Positions 38,840-46,020 of a stretch of 64,000 bases of DNA are shown here, in pieces; position 1 is the stretch's first letter; every line of letters starts with the position of its first letter. The notes under the pieces are model-generated. The model was not told the DNA's origin, made no database searches, and saw only the letters and a program-made list of their open reading frames with translations. The stretch is from Pseudomonas linyingensis (GTDB lineage: Bacteria > Pseudomonadota > Gammaproteobacteria > Pseudomonadales > Pseudomonadaceae), in NCBI RefSeq assembly GCF_900109175.1, contig NZ_FNZE01000001.1, positions 124,001-188,000 on the forward strand. The letters are read 5' to 3'. A program made the translations under genes and the position numbers.

Positions 38840-39472
38840 TCAGATGTCGGCGAACAGTTGGCTGAAGGCGCGCGCGCGGCGCTCGACTTCGGCGGCATTC
38901 TCGGCGGCGAACAGGGCGTGGATTACCGCGACCATGCTGGCGCCGCGGGCGATCAGTTGCGGTGCGGTGTCCAGGGTCACGCCGCCGATGGCGACGATTG
39001 GCAGGCGGAAGCGGGCGCGCGCCTGCTCGAGCAGTTCGGGCGTGGCGGCCGGGGCGCCGGGCTTGGTCTGCGAGTCGAAGAAGCGGCCGAAGGCGATGTA
39101 GCTGGCGCCTTCCTGGCGCGCCTGCTCGGCCAGCGCCACCTGCGCGTGGCAGGTGGCGCCGATGATCGCGTTGCGGCCGAGCAGGGCGCGGGCGGCGGCC
39201 AGCGAGCCGTCGCTCTGCCCCAGGTGCACGCCGACGCCCAGGCGCGCGGCCAGTTCGGCGTCGTCGTTGATGATCAGCTGCGCGCCATGGCGCAGGCACA
39301 GCTCGCGCAGCGCCTCGGCCTGGCGCAGGCGGCGCGCGGAGTCTTCGGACTTGTCGCGATATTGCAGCAGTTGCGCCCCGCCCTTGAGCGCGGCTTCGAC
39401 GTAGGGCAGCAGGCGGCCATCGGCCAGCAGCTGGCTGTCGGTGATGGCGTAGAGTCCGCGCAGGGTTTTCAT
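38840..39472 (-). CDS. thiE: Thiamine-phosphate synthase
   Basis: Joins HMP pyrophosphate and thiazole phosphate to thiamine phosphate; 210 residues, TIM barrel. Phrases are [69 protein letters not shown] and [12 protein letters not shown]. The start at 39472 is at [12 protein letters not shown]. thiD precedes it by 37 bases and hemL follows, all on the minus strand. Confidence 0.96.
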   Translation of the reverse strand: MKTLRGLYAITDSQLLADGRLLPYVEAALKGGAQLLQYRDKSEDSARRLRQAEALRELCLRHGAQLIINDDAELAARLGVGVHLGQSDGSLAAARALLGRNAIIGATCHAQVALAEQARQEGASYIAFGRFFDSQTKPGAPAATPELLEQARARFRLPIVAIGGVTLDTAPQLIARGASMVAVIHALFAAENAAEVERRARAFSQLFADI

Positions 39473-39509
39473 CGGCGCTGTTCCAGGCAAGAAGTCACGG
39501 CAGAAAGGG

Positions 39510-40307
39510 TCAGGAGCAGAAGTCCAGCGGCAGGCGGCGCGGCACGTACTGGCCATGACCGGGCTGTTCGGCATCGCGCAGGGTGCGCCAGGTGTAGTCG
39601 AGCGCCGTGCGCACCGCGCTGACCAGTTCCTCGCCCAGCGCCAGGCGCCCGGCCAGGGTGCTGGCCAGGGTACAGCCGGAGCCGTGGTAGCTGCCGGGCA
39701 GGCGCACGCAGGTGAAGGTGTGCTGGCTGCCGTCGCGCGCGTACAGGCGATTGTGCACCTCGTGCTCGTCGCCATGGCCGCCGGTGATCAGCAGGTGCTC
39801 GCAGTGCTCCAGCAGCCTGGCGGCGCACTCGTCGGCGCTGCCGTGGGGCAGTTCGGCGAGGATGCGCGCCTCCGGCAGGTTCGGCGTGGCGATGCGGCAC
39901 AGCGGCAGCAGGCGCTCGCGCATGGCGTAGCCGACCTCGTCCTTGCCGAGGGCGCCGCCGCCGCCGGCGCGCAGCACCGGATCGCAGACCAGCGGCACGC
40001 CGGGCAGCGACTGCATGATCTCGACCACGGTATCTACCATCTCCACGGAGCCGAGCATGCCCAGCTTGACCGCGGCGACCGGCAGATCGGCGATCACCGC
40101 ACGGGCCTGGGCCAGCACCCAAGCGCGGTCGAGCACGCGAAAGTCGGTGACGTTTACGGTGTCCTGGACGGTCAGCGCGGTGACCGCAGGTGCCGCGTGG
40201 CAGCCCTGGGCGAGCAGGGCTTCGATGTCCGCCTGCATGCCGGCACCACCACTGGGATCGTGGCCGGAAAGACAGAGGACAACTGGGCGCGAAGGGTATC
40301 TGTTCAT
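39510..40307 (-). CDS. thiD: Hydroxymethylpyrimidine/phosphomethylpyrimidine kinase
   Basis: Ribokinase-fold kinase of 265 residues that phosphorylates HMP twice for thiamine synthesis. Signatures are [16 protein letters not shown] (about 13-28), [22 protein letters not shown] and, with the catalytic Asp-like region, [18 protein letters not shown]. Here GSYHGSGC carries Ser-Tyr-His where most homologues have GTxxHGTGC, a minor variation. It heads the thiD-thiE-hemL operon and is divergent from the acyl-CoA dehydrogenase gene. No TPP riboswitch was recognised in the 123-base gap between them. Confidence 0.94.
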   Translation of the reverse strand: MNRYPSRPVVLCLSGHDPSGGAGMQADIEALLAQGCHAAPAVTALTVQDTVNVTDFRVLDRAWVLAQARAVIADLPVAAVKLGMLGSVEMVDTVVEIMQSLPGVPLVCDPVLRAGGGGALGKDEVGYAMRERLLPLCRIATPNLPEARILAELPHGSADECAARLLEHCEHLLITGGHGDEHEVHNRLYARDGSQHTFTCVRLPGSYHGSGCTLASTLAGRLALGEELVSAVRTALDYTWRTLRDAEQPGHGQYVPRRLPLDFCS

Positions 40308-40430
40308 GGCTGTCGAGCTTACATCAAAGTCGCGCGGCTGGCTGCCCGAACCGGCCCGCCAGAGGGGCGGGCGGGCGAAGGTGCGTACTTCTGCTTCACT
40401 GCAACAGATGCAGTGTGCAGGAGGTGGACG

Positions 40431-42083
40431 ATGAGTCTGGAGCAATACGCGGAAACCCACACGGTCACCAACCAGCCGACGCCGCTGGACGGCAGCAACC
40501 TGTACCGCGGCGACCGGCCGCTGCGGGAATGGCTGCAGCGCTTCGGCGCGGCCTGGGGCGAGGCGCGCCTGGCCGAGTACGGCGAGTTGGCCGGCGGGCC
40601 GCTGCTGGCGGCAGGTTTCGCCGCCAACCGCCAGCCACCCGAGCTGCATACCCACGACCGCTACGGCTACCGCATCGACCAGGTGGAGTTCCATCCGAAC
40701 TGGCACCGGCTGATGCAGGCCGGCATCGCCCACGGCCTGCACGCGCTGCCCTGGCGCGAGCCACGCCCCGGCGCCCAGGTGCTGCGCGCCGGGCTGTTCT
40801 ACCTGCACAACCAGGCCGAGGCCGGCAGCGCCTGCCCGCTGACCATGACCCATGCCGGTGTCGCCGTGCTGCGCCGCCAGGGTGAGCTGGCGGAGAGCTG
40901 GCTGCCGAAGATCCTCAGTCTCGACTACGACCCGCGGCCGCTGCCGATGGGCGAGAAGCGCGGCCTGGCCCTGGGCATGGCGCTGACCGAGAAGCAGGGT
41001 GGCACCGACCTGCGTGCCAACAGCACGCGCGCCTTCGCCGTCGGTGCGCCGGGGCCGGGGCAGGCCTATGAGCTGCTCGGCCACAAGTGGTTCTGCTCGG
41101 CGCCGATGTCCGACGCCTTCCTCACCCTGGCGCACAGCGAGCAGGGCCTGAGCTGCTTCCTGCTGCCACGCCTGCGCCCGGACGGCAGTCACAACCGCAT
41201 CTATATCCAGCGCCTCAAGGACAAGCAGGGCAACCGCAGCAATGCTTCGGCCGAACTCGAGTATCGCGGCGCCCTGGCCTGGATGGTCGGCGAGGAGGGC
41301 CGCGGCATCGCCACCATCCTCGAGATGGTCGCGCTGACCCGCTTCGACTGCATGACCGGTTCGGCGGCGCTGATGCGCCAGGCGCTCAGTCAGGCCCTGC
41401 ACCACTGCGCGCAGCGCCAGGTCGGCGGGCGGGCGCTCGAGGCGCAGCCGCTGATGCAGAACGTGCTGGCCGACCTGGCGCTGGACAGCGAGGCGGCGCT
41501 GGCTCTCAGCCTGCGCCTCGGCCACGCCCTGGAGCGCCCGGAGGACGAGCAGGAGCGGCATTTCGCCCGCCTGCTCACCGCGGTCGGCAAGTACTGGGTG
41601 TGCAAGCGCGCACCGGCGTTCATCGGCGAGGCGCAGGAGTGCCTGGGCGGCGCCGGCTACGTCGAGGAAAGCATCCTGCCGCGGCTGTACCGCGAGGCAC
41701 CGGTCAACTCGATCTGGGAGGGTTCGGGCAACGTGCAGTGCCTAGACGTGCTGCGCAGCCTGGAGAAGACCCCGGCGGTGGCCGAGGCGCTGCTCGCCGA
41801 GCTGGACGACGGCCACGGCGAGGCGCGCCTGAAGGCGCAGGTGCTGCGCCTCAAGCATGCCCTGCACGATCGCGAGGGGCTGGAGTACCGTGCGCGCCAG
41901 CTGTGCGGCGAGATCGCCGTGGCGCTGCAGGCCAGCCTGCTGCTGCGCGGCGCGCCGCAGGTGGTCAGCGACGCCTTCATCGCCGCGCGGGTGGATGCCC
42001 GGGAGCAGGTCTATGGCTGCCTGCCGCGGGGCGTGGAAGTGGCGGCGCTGCTGGCGCGCAGTCGTCTGCAGGCGTTCGACTGA
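40431..42083 (+). CDS. Acyl-CoA dehydrogenase family protein (AidB-like)
   Basis: FAD flavoprotein of 550 residues in the AidB/isovaleryl-CoA dehydrogenase branch. Key phrases are TNQPTPLDGSNLY at the N-terminus, LGMALTEKQGGTDLRANST (about 183-201), FCSAPMSDAFL, ALTRFDCMTG-like helix and the hallmark NSIWEGSGNVQCLDVLR (about 424-440). Escherichia coli AidB is induced by alkylation and binds DNA, but substrate and role here are open. The start is fixed by AGGAGGT eight bases upstream; the longer open frame to 39555 is a shadow over thiD. Confidence 0.92.
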   Translation: MSLEQYAETHTVTNQPTPLDGSNLYRGDRPLREWLQRFGAAWGEARLAEYGELAGGPLLAAGFAANRQPPELHTHDRYGYRIDQVEFHPNWHRLMQAGIAHGLHALPWREPRPGAQVLRAGLFYLHNQAEAGSACPLTMTHAGVAVLRRQGELAESWLPKILSLDYDPRPLPMGEKRGLALGMALTEKQGGTDLRANSTRAFAVGAPGPGQAYELLGHKWFCSAPMSDAFLTLAHSEQGLSCFLLPRLRPDGSHNRIYIQRLKDKQGNRSNASAELEYRGALAWMVGEEGRGIATILEMVALTRFDCMTGSAALMRQALSQALHHCAQRQVGGRALEAQPLMQNVLADLALDSEAALALSLRLGHALERPEDEQERHFARLLTAVGKYWVCKRAPAFIGEAQECLGGAGYVEESILPRLYREAPVNSIWEGSGNVQCLDVLRSLEKTPAVAEALLAELDDGHGEARLKAQVLRLKHALHDREGLEYRARQLCGEIAVALQASLLLRGAPQVVSDAFIAARVDAREQVYGCLPRGVEVAALLARSRLQAFD

Positions 42084-42123
42084 GCTGCGCGGGGCCGCTA
42101 GAATGCCGCTTCCAGCCTAGACG

Positions 42124-42158
42124 GGCGGTTGAAAAGCGGCCTGCGTTGTTCAACCGCC
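42124..42158. repeat. Inverted repeat before rluE
   Basis: GGCGGTTGAA (42124-42133) is perfectly complementary to TTCAACCGCC (42149-42158) with a 15-base loop. It lies between the acyl-CoA dehydrogenase stop and rluE. It could terminate the first gene or be a regulatory or REP-like element. Confidence 0.5.
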
Positions 42159-42206
42159 GGCTATCCGCAGCGCCGCGGCGCACCCTTGTTGCAGGAGCAG
42201 TGCCCG

Positions 42207-42878
42207 ATGTCGCGTCCCCCCCGTAGCCCGTCCGCCGCCCGCCCCCCGCGGGGTGCCGCTGCGGGGCGTCCTGGCGCGGCCAAGTCGCCGGCGCCGCGCC
42301 GCGTGGCCAAGGCGCCGCCGGCCGAGCCGCGCCTGCTGCTGCTCAACAAACCGTTCGACGTGCTGACCCAGTTCGCCGATGCCGACGGGCGAGCGACCCT
42401 CAAGGATTACGTCAAGGTGCCGGGCGTCTATCCGGCCGGGCGTCTGGATCGCGACAGCGAAGGCCTGCTGCTGCTGACCAACGACGGCCGCCTGCAGGCG
42501 CGCATCGCCGATCCGCAGTTCAAGCTGGCGAAGACCTACTGGGTGCAGGTGGAGGGCGAGGTGGGCGAGGTGCAGTTGGCGCGTCTGCGTGCGGGAGTGG
42601 AGCTGAACGACGGGCCGACCCTGCCGGCCGAGGCACGGCAGATCGACGCGCCGGCACTGTGGGAGCGTCAGCCACCGGTGCGCTTTCGCAAGAGCGTGCC
42701 GACCAGCTGGCTGGAGCTGACCATTCGCGAGGGACGCAACCGTCAGGTACGCCGGATGACCGCGGCGGTGGGGCTGCCGACCCTGCGTCTGGTGCGGGTG
42801 CGCATCGGCCCCTGGAGTCTGGACGGGCTGGCGCCGGGGGAGTGGCGGGAGGTGCCGGCGGAGCTGGCCGGCCGTTGA
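42207..42878 (+). CDS. rluE: 23S rRNA pseudouridine synthase (RluE/RsuA family)
   Basis: Pseudouridine synthase of 223 residues in the RsuA/RluB/E/F group, probably acting on 23S rRNA. The catalytic Asp is in [19 protein letters not shown] (about 76-94). The signature [27 protein letters not shown] follows at about 175-200. The N-terminal 45 residues are basic, alanine- and proline-rich, and unusual for the short RluE type, so they may be a flexible RNA-binding tail. I chose the ATG at 42207 because AGGAG precedes it. A TAGAAT -10-like box lies at 42099-42104. Confidence 0.9.
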   Translation: MSRPPRSPSAARPPRGAAAGRPGAAKSPAPRRVAKAPPAEPRLLLLNKPFDVLTQFADADGRATLKDYVKVPGVYPAGRLDRDSEGLLLLTNDGRLQARIADPQFKLAKTYWVQVEGEVGEVQLARLRAGVELNDGPTLPAEARQIDAPALWERQPPVRFRKSVPTSWLELTIREGRNRQVRRMTAAVGLPTLRLVRVRIGPWSLDGLAPGEWREVPAELAGR

Positions 42879-42935
42879 GGAGCGGCTGCTTGCGCAACCC
42901 CTGCAACGGCCAATCAGGCGGCAGTGCGGGCGGGA

Positions 42936-43328
42936 TCAGTAGAACGACTTGATCACGTTGATGCCCTTGTTCAGTACTTCGCGCCAGGCGCTCATGTCTT
43001 CGCTGCTGGCTGCCGAGTCATGTTCCCTGACCGCCAGCATCAGCGAGTCCAGCCACAGGTCGTAGAGCTCCGGGCGGATGTCGAAGCCTTCCCGCGAGTG
43101 GCTCTGGCCGAGGGCGCGCAGCTTGGTGTCGGACATGCCGCGTGCATAGAGCACCAGGTTGAGGATGCCTGCACGCAGCAGGTGCTTCTGGGAGCTCATG
43201 TCGGTCTTGGTGAACTTGTCACGGATCGCCGGCGAACTGGCGAGGAAGTGCTGGTAGAAAGTGTCGAAAAAGCTCGGGCTGGCGCAGCAGCGGCCGTAAC
43301 TTTGCATCACACGGTTGGCGGGGGTCAT
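42936..43328 (-). CDS. Single-domain globin
   Basis: Haem-binding globin of 130 residues, similar to the globin domain of flavohaemoglobins but without a reductase domain. The proximal histidine is probably His77 in LGQSHSREGFDI. The preceding helices show SPAIRDKFTKTDMSSQKHLLRAGILNLVLYARG, and helix G-H is LYDLWLDSLMLAVREHD. It may bind oxygen or nitric oxide. AAGGAAA precedes the start at 43328, so the in-frame extension to 43433 is not needed. It converges with rluE. Confidence 0.85.
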   Translation of the reverse strand: MTPANRVMQSYGRCCASPSFFDTFYQHFLASSPAIRDKFTKTDMSSQKHLLRAGILNLVLYARGMSDTKLRALGQSHSREGFDIRPELYDLWLDSLMLAVREHDSAASSEDMSAWREVLNKGINVIKSFY

Positions 43329-43410
43329 GATTTTCCTTGGGGGCAAATAAGCTCCGCAACCCCGCATCATCCTGGCTGGGGGCTGTGGTATGGCTTGCGA
43401 GTGCTTGGGG

Positions 43411-43614
43411 TTACACGCCTTCGAGGCTGCCAATCACCACGGTCTTGATGACGAAGCCTAGTACGCCCAAACCGAGGGCCAAGAAGAGAATCATGGTGCC
43501 GAATTTTCCGGCATTGGATTTTTTCGCCAGGTCCCAGACGATGAAAGCCATGAAGCCGACCAGGACGGCAATCAGTCCGGTCATCATCCAGTGCTCGAAT
43601 ACTTCGGGGTCCAT
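43411..43614 (-). CDS. DUF2788 small membrane protein
   Basis: Membrane protein of 67 residues with two hydrophobic segments (about 10-30 and 39-62) separated by a short basic loop, DLAKKSNAGKFG. It matches the DUF2788 family of gammaproteobacteria, whose function is unknown. A plausible sigma-70 promoter lies at 43706-43733. The start has GGAGGGA upstream on the minus strand. Confidence 0.88.
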   Translation of the reverse strand: MDPEVFEHWMMTGLIAVLVGFMAFIVWDLAKKSNAGKFGTMILFLALGLGVLGFVIKTVVIGSLEGV

Positions 43615-43705
43615 CGATCCCTCCTGCAGGATAGGGGTGACGATCAGAGGGCGGGCGATGTTGTTATGTGTTCGGCCACGCAGGCATGCATAAAAACGCG
43701 GGCGA

Positions 43706-43733
43706 ATTATAGACCCTGATCAGTTGCAGGCAA
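43706..43733 (-). promoter_or_regulatory. Sigma-70 promoter for the DUF2788 gene
   Basis: Read on the minus strand, TTGCCT (43728-43733) and TATAAT (43706-43711) are separated by 16 bases. The -10 is perfect and the -35 matches four of six positions. It lies about 92 bases before the DUF2788 start. Confidence 0.55.
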
Positions 43734-43775
43734 ATGCAAAAACCCGAGAGCGTCACATTTTTGTCACTCCGGCTT

Positions 43776-44252
43776 TCAGCGCAGATGCTCCAGCGGCAGT
43801 TCGGTGCCGGCCAGCACCTGGTTGAGCACGAAGCTCGAGCGCACGCTGGAGACGCCCTCGATGCGGGTTAGGGTGCCGAGCAGGAACTGCTGGTAGTGAT
43901 CCATGTCCGGCACCACCACCTTGAGCTGGTAGTCGGCCTCCATGCCGGTGACCAGGCTGCATTCGAGCACCTGCGGGCAGTTGCGGATAACCGACTCGAA
44001 GTGTTCGAAGCGCTCCGGGGTGTGGCGGTCCATGCCGACCAGCACGTACACGGTGAGGGTCAGGCCGAGCTTCTTGCGATCGAGCAGGGCGACCTGGCGG
44101 AGGATGTAGCCATCGTCCTCTAGCTGTTTGACCCGTCGCGAGCACGGCGAGGGCGACAGGCCGATGCGTTCGGCCAGTTCCTGGTTGGAGATGCGCGCAT
44201 CGCGCTGCAGCTCGGTGAGGATGCGCAGGTCGTAGCGGTCAAGCTTGCTCAT
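43776..44252 (-). CDS. Lrp/AsnC-family transcription regulator
   Basis: Regulator of 158 residues. The N-terminal winged helix-turn-helix spans about 1-60 (LDRYDLRILTELQRDARISNQELAERIGLSPSPCSRRVKQLEDDGYI). The C-terminal RAM ligand-binding domain spans about 65-150 (VLECSLVTGMEADYQLKVVVPDMDHYQQF). Such proteins bind amino acids and usually control themselves and a divergent gene. No protein gene is divergent here. Instead the region ends in a plus-strand terminator, so a regulatory RNA may be the divergent partner (inference). Confidence 0.93.
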   Translation of the reverse strand: MSKLDRYDLRILTELQRDARISNQELAERIGLSPSPCSRRVKQLEDDGYILRQVALLDRKKLGLTLTVYVLVGMDRHTPERFEHFESVIRNCPQVLECSLVTGMEADYQLKVVVPDMDHYQQFLLGTLTRIEGVSSVRSSFVLNQVLAGTELPLEHLR

Positions 44253-44566
44253 GGAGGCTGTTCGCTGTGTAAGTATTGCGATGATCTTTTACTTGCTAGT
44301 GAATGATTGCGCAAGAGGGGTGTTTTTGTGCAATTTACGCAAACATCTGTCGCGCGACTGCGCGTACAGTTTGAATCAGTTTCACGGCCCGGACGCTCAC
44401 CCCGCGCAGAGCCCGATCAGGCACCGCGCCGCCGGCAACCAACCTGGTTGCGGCACCAGGCCCGCACCACCCACAAGGTGCTGCGAAGAGCAGGCTGTCA
44501 CCGCAGCCGAGATCCGCAAGAAACCATCTTGAAGGGGCCGAAAGGCCCCTTTTTCTTGCCGGCGGT
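44253..44566 (+). ncRNA. Candidate small RNA between lrp-type gene and fieF
   Basis: The 314-base region has no convincing gene. It ends in a strong plus-strand intrinsic terminator (44532-44554), although both flanking genes are on the minus strand. A second hairpin, GCAACC around 44436 pairing with GGTTGC near 44450, lies upstream. The region 44253-44350 is AT-rich, as for an Lrp-regulated promoter. Together these suggest a plus-strand transcript of roughly 100-200 bases. Two possible short reading frames cross it but lack coding character. Boundaries are approximate and expression is unproven. Confidence 0.4.
44532..44554 (+). terminator. Strong intrinsic terminator, plus strand
   Basis: AAGGGGCC (44532-44539) pairs with GGCCCCTT (44544-44551) around a GAAA tetraloop and runs into five T residues (44550-44554). 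On the minus strand the trailing sequence is poor in T, so the main orientation is plus. Confidence 0.85.
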
Positions 44567-45439
44567 TCACTGCTCGGGGTCGGCGTGGACCAGCACCTCG
44601 GCGCGCGGGAATTCGGCGCGGATGGCGAACTCGGCGGCCTCGCACAGGTCGTGGGCCTCCTGCAGGGTCAGGCTGGCCGGCAGGTCGAGGTGCAGTTGGA
44701 CGAACCAGCGGGTGCCGGACATGCGCGTGCGCAGGTCGTGGGCGTCGAGCACGCCAGGGATGCCGAGGGCCAGTTGCATCATGCGTTCGCTGATCTCCAG
44801 CGGCAGCTCCTTGTCCATCAGCACCGCGGCCGACTCGCGGACGATGGTCAGCGCGCTCCAGAAGATGTACAGGGCGATGGCGATGCCGAACAGCGCATCG
44901 GCGCGTTGCCAGCCGTAGGCGGCAAGCAGCAGCGCGACCAGGATGCTGCTGTTGAGCAGCAGGTCGGAGGCGTAGTGCAGCGAGTCGGCGCGGATCGCGG
45001 TGGAGCCGGTGACCTTGACTACGTGGCGCTGGAACGCCAGCAGCAGGGCCGTCATCGCCAGCGACAACAGCATCACCGCCACGCCGATGCCGGTGGCGGT
45101 GATCTCCTGCGGCGCCTGCAGGCGCTCGAAGCCGCGGATGCCGACCAGCACCGCACTGATGGCGATGAATACCGCCTGGCCCAGGCCGGCCAGTGCCTCG
45201 GCCTTGCCGTGACCGTAGCGATGATCGGCGTCGGCCGGGCGCAGCGCATAGTGCACCGCGATCAGGTTGAGCAGCGAGGCGGCGGCGTCGAGCAGCGAGT
45301 CGGTGAGGCCGGCGAGCAGACTGACCGAGCCGCTCAGCCACCAGGCGAAGGCCTTGGCGGCGATCAGGAGCAGCGCGGTGGCCAGGGCGGCGCCCGAGGC
45401 CAGGCGCATCAGGCGGCCGTGTTCGCGGCTCAGATTCAT
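44567..45439 (-). CDS. fieF: Cation diffusion facilitator (FieF-type metal efflux)
   Basis: Inner-membrane divalent metal/proton antiporter of 290 residues. Six membrane segments occupy about 13-210. The metal-site motifs are LTDSLLDAAASL (about 45-56) and SLHYASDLLLNSS (about 153-165). HRYGHGKAEALAGL marks the loop after segment 2. A cytoplasmic domain with RWFVQLHLDLP follows. Substrate is probably iron, zinc or cadmium, as for E. coli FieF. GAGGAGAG precedes the start at 45439. The upstream lipoprotein gene is 11 bases away and likely co-transcribed. Confidence 0.93.
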   Translation of the reverse strand: MNLSREHGRLMRLASGAALATALLLIAAKAFAWWLSGSVSLLAGLTDSLLDAAASLLNLIAVHYALRPADADHRYGHGKAEALAGLGQAVFIAISAVLVGIRGFERLQAPQEITATGIGVAVMLLSLAMTALLLAFQRHVVKVTGSTAIRADSLHYASDLLLNSSILVALLLAAYGWQRADALFGIAIALYIFWSALTIVRESAAVLMDKELPLEISERMMQLALGIPGVLDAHDLRTRMSGTRWFVQLHLDLPASLTLQEAHDLCEAAEFAIRAEFPRAEVLVHADPEQ

Positions 45440-45450
45440 TACGGCTCTCC

Positions 45451-45867
45451 TCAGGCGGCCGGGCGCAGGCCGAAGGCGGCCAGCTGGGTGGCGTTGCCGC
45501 TGTGGTGGATCAGGCGCGGGTCGTCCAGCGGCAGGTCGCGGGCCAGCTCCTGCTGCAGGATGGCGCGCAGGCGGGCGTGGTCGACCCGGCCATCGCTGCC
45601 GAGGGCATCCTGCAGGCGCTCGGGCGCCACCGAGTAGCGGCCCTCGGGCAGGTAGATGGCGCCGGTGCCGAAGTCGACGGCGAAGGCGATCAGCCCGGGG
45701 ATCACAAAGAACAGGATGCCGATGGCGTCCATGGCGGCGATGGCCGGGTCGATCTGGCCCTTCAGCTGGCCGCGGCGCTCGGGGTAGAACAGGGTGCCGC
45801 AGCCGCTCAGTTGGACGAGCAGGGTGGCGGCGAGCAGGCCGCTGACGATCCGCTGGGGGGTACGCAT
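45451..45867 (-). CDS. Predicted lipoprotein of unknown function
   Basis: Exported protein of 138 residues with a lipoprotein signal: a hydrophobic stretch and the lipobox LSGC, giving lipidation at Cys23. The mature part has a hydrophobic segment at about 48-70 (DAIGILFFVIPGLIAFAVDFGTGAIYLP). This is the pattern of the small 'YceK/YidQ-like' lipoproteins, though I do not recognise a defined family. AAGGAG lies seven bases before the start. It precedes the metal exporter gene closely. Confidence 0.8.
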   Translation of the reverse strand: MRTPQRIVSGLLAATLLVQLSGCGTLFYPERRGQLKGQIDPAIAAMDAIGILFFVIPGLIAFAVDFGTGAIYLPEGRYSVAPERLQDALGSDGRVDHARLRAILQQELARDLPLDDPRLIHHSGNATQLAAFGLRPAA

Positions 45868-45981
45868 GCATCTTCTCCTTGAAAGGGTCGGCGGGGGTGG
45901 CAGGGTGCAGGACCCGTGCCAGAAGCGGCGACAGTTTACGCGTTCGGCCATGACAGCCGAAAGGCGCGCGCGCTTCGCCGC

Positions 45982-45987
45982 TATAAT
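45982..45987 (+). promoter_or_regulatory. -10 element before hrpB
   Basis: TATAAT lies 33 bases before the hrpB start, flanked by GC (GCCGCTATAATCGCCG). The -35 is weak. Confidence 0.45.
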
Positions 45988-46020
45988 CGCCGCCCTTGCC
46001 GTCTGCCGTTGCGAGCTGCC

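Noticed and set aside
40165-40430. TPP riboswitch upstream of thiD
   Set aside because: The thiD/acyl-CoA dehydrogenase gap is only 123 bases, and I see no CTGAGA...ACCTGATCTGGATAATGC-type core on either strand.
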